Of a stretch of 15,450 nt of DNA, positions 15,105 to 15,450 are shown one piece after another. This stretch comes from CAYTSW01 sp964440605. Lineage in GTDB: Bacteria > Planctomycetota > Phycisphaerae > Phycisphaerales > UBA1924. Position numbers and translations under genes: made by a program. The DNA lies in contig CAYTSW010000060.1 of the NCBI GenBank assembly GCA_964440605.1, positions 1 to 15,450 on the forward strand, in the 5' to 3' direction. Position 1 is the first letter of the stretch; each line of letters starts with the position of its first letter. Under the pieces are notes generated by a model, which saw only the letters and a list, made by a program, of their open reading frames with translations, was not told the DNA's origin and made no database searches.

Positions 15105-15450
15105 TCAGCGGACGGCGGCGGCGAGGTCGAGGGCGAGGGTTTCGAGGGTGCGGACCTCGTCGCCTCGGCCGGTTTTGGCGCGGTGGTCGGCGTCGACGGC
15201 TCGCTCGTAGAGGCGCAGGGCGTTGGCGGGGTCGAGGCGCCCCCCGGCCTGTTGGGTCGCGCGGCCGGAGGGGCCCCAGAAGCGGATGGATTCGCCCGGT
15301 TTGGCGGGGTTGCCGCCATCGGCCGCGGCGCGTGCGACGGCGTGGAGCTTTTTGGCGAGGTCGATCAGGGCGCGGCGGAGGAGGATGGGCGGCTCGCGGG
15401 AGACGGTGAGCAGCTCATGGAGCTTGGTGAGGGCGGCTTCGGCGTCGCCG
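15105..15450 (-). CDS. 3' end of an unidentified gene, cut by the window edge
   Basis: The last 114 residues of a protein whose start lies beyond the window. The frame is open from the edge to a TGA at 15107-15105, and its third codon positions are almost all G or C, as in the real genes here. The visible part is Ala- and Leu-rich and mainly helical: GDAEAALTKLHELL, PPILLRRALIDLAKKLHAVA, then RLDPANALRLYERAVDADHR and TLETLALDLAAAVR. The spacing of Ala, Leu and Tyr in LDPANALRLYERAVDADH recalls a TPR-type helix pair, but this is not enough for a family call. It is followed after 142 bases by the lipoprotein gene on the same strand. Confidence 0.7.
   Translation of the reverse strand, partial: GDAEAALTKLHELLTVSREPPILLRRALIDLAKKLHAVARAAADGGNPAKPGESIRFWGPSGRATQQAGGRLDPANALRLYERAVDADHRAKTGRGDEVRTLETLALDLAAAVR

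Overview
The window is a high-GC (clearly above 60%) bacterial segment with dense coding, many GTG starts and overlapping stop/start codons. The gene content (a dimeric-type ATP sulfurylase next to polysaccharide genes and a sulfotransferase, an UPF0316 protein, a lipoprotein rich in Thr, Ser, Pro and Asn) and the promoter style suggest a planctomycete, possibly of the Phycisphaerae. That placement is inference; the sequence carries no rRNA or other decisive marker.

Layout. (1) 86-1123, plus: serine O-acetyltransferase. (2) 1132-3663, minus: a three-gene operon reading leftwards, with a hexapeptide acyltransferase, a GT4 glycosyltransferase and a second hexapeptide acyltransferase. (3) 3664-3831: a divergent control region with promoter-like elements in both directions and a structured leader. 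(4) 3832-9876, plus: ATP sulfurylase, two GT4 glycosyltransferases, a PAPS-dependent-type sulfotransferase and a multi-span Wzy-like polymerase, closely spaced and partly overlapping. (5) 9889-11914, minus: a membrane-anchored endonuclease/exonuclease/phosphatase-fold protein and, upstream of it in the same operon, a UDP-glucuronate 4-epimerase-like enzyme. (6) 11915-12439: a 525-base gap with lower GC that holds a strong minus-strand intrinsic terminator and a candidate small gene. (7) 12440-15450, minus: guanylate kinase, an UPF0316 membrane protein, a lipoprotein and the 3' end of an unidentified gene, with a double-hairpin repeat between the last two.

Function. Parts 2 to 5 read as an extracellular polysaccharide locus: nucleotide-sugar supply (epimerase), chain assembly (three glycosyltransferases), O-acylation (two acyltransferases), O-sulfation (sulfotransferase) and polymerisation (Wzy-like protein). 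ATP sulfurylase, the first enzyme of sulfate activation, is the first gene of the same transcription unit as the sulfotransferase. This suggests that the locus supplies part of its own sulfate donor for a sulfated, acylated, probably uronic-acid-containing polymer. An APS kinase, a flippase, an initiating sugar transferase and export proteins are not in the window.

The most notable non-coding signal is an exact 10-base element, TACACTCGCC, present three times, each in front of an operon. In two cases it lies 3 to 5 bases before an ATG, with its TACACT hexamer 7 to 9 bases before it, which fits leaderless transcription.
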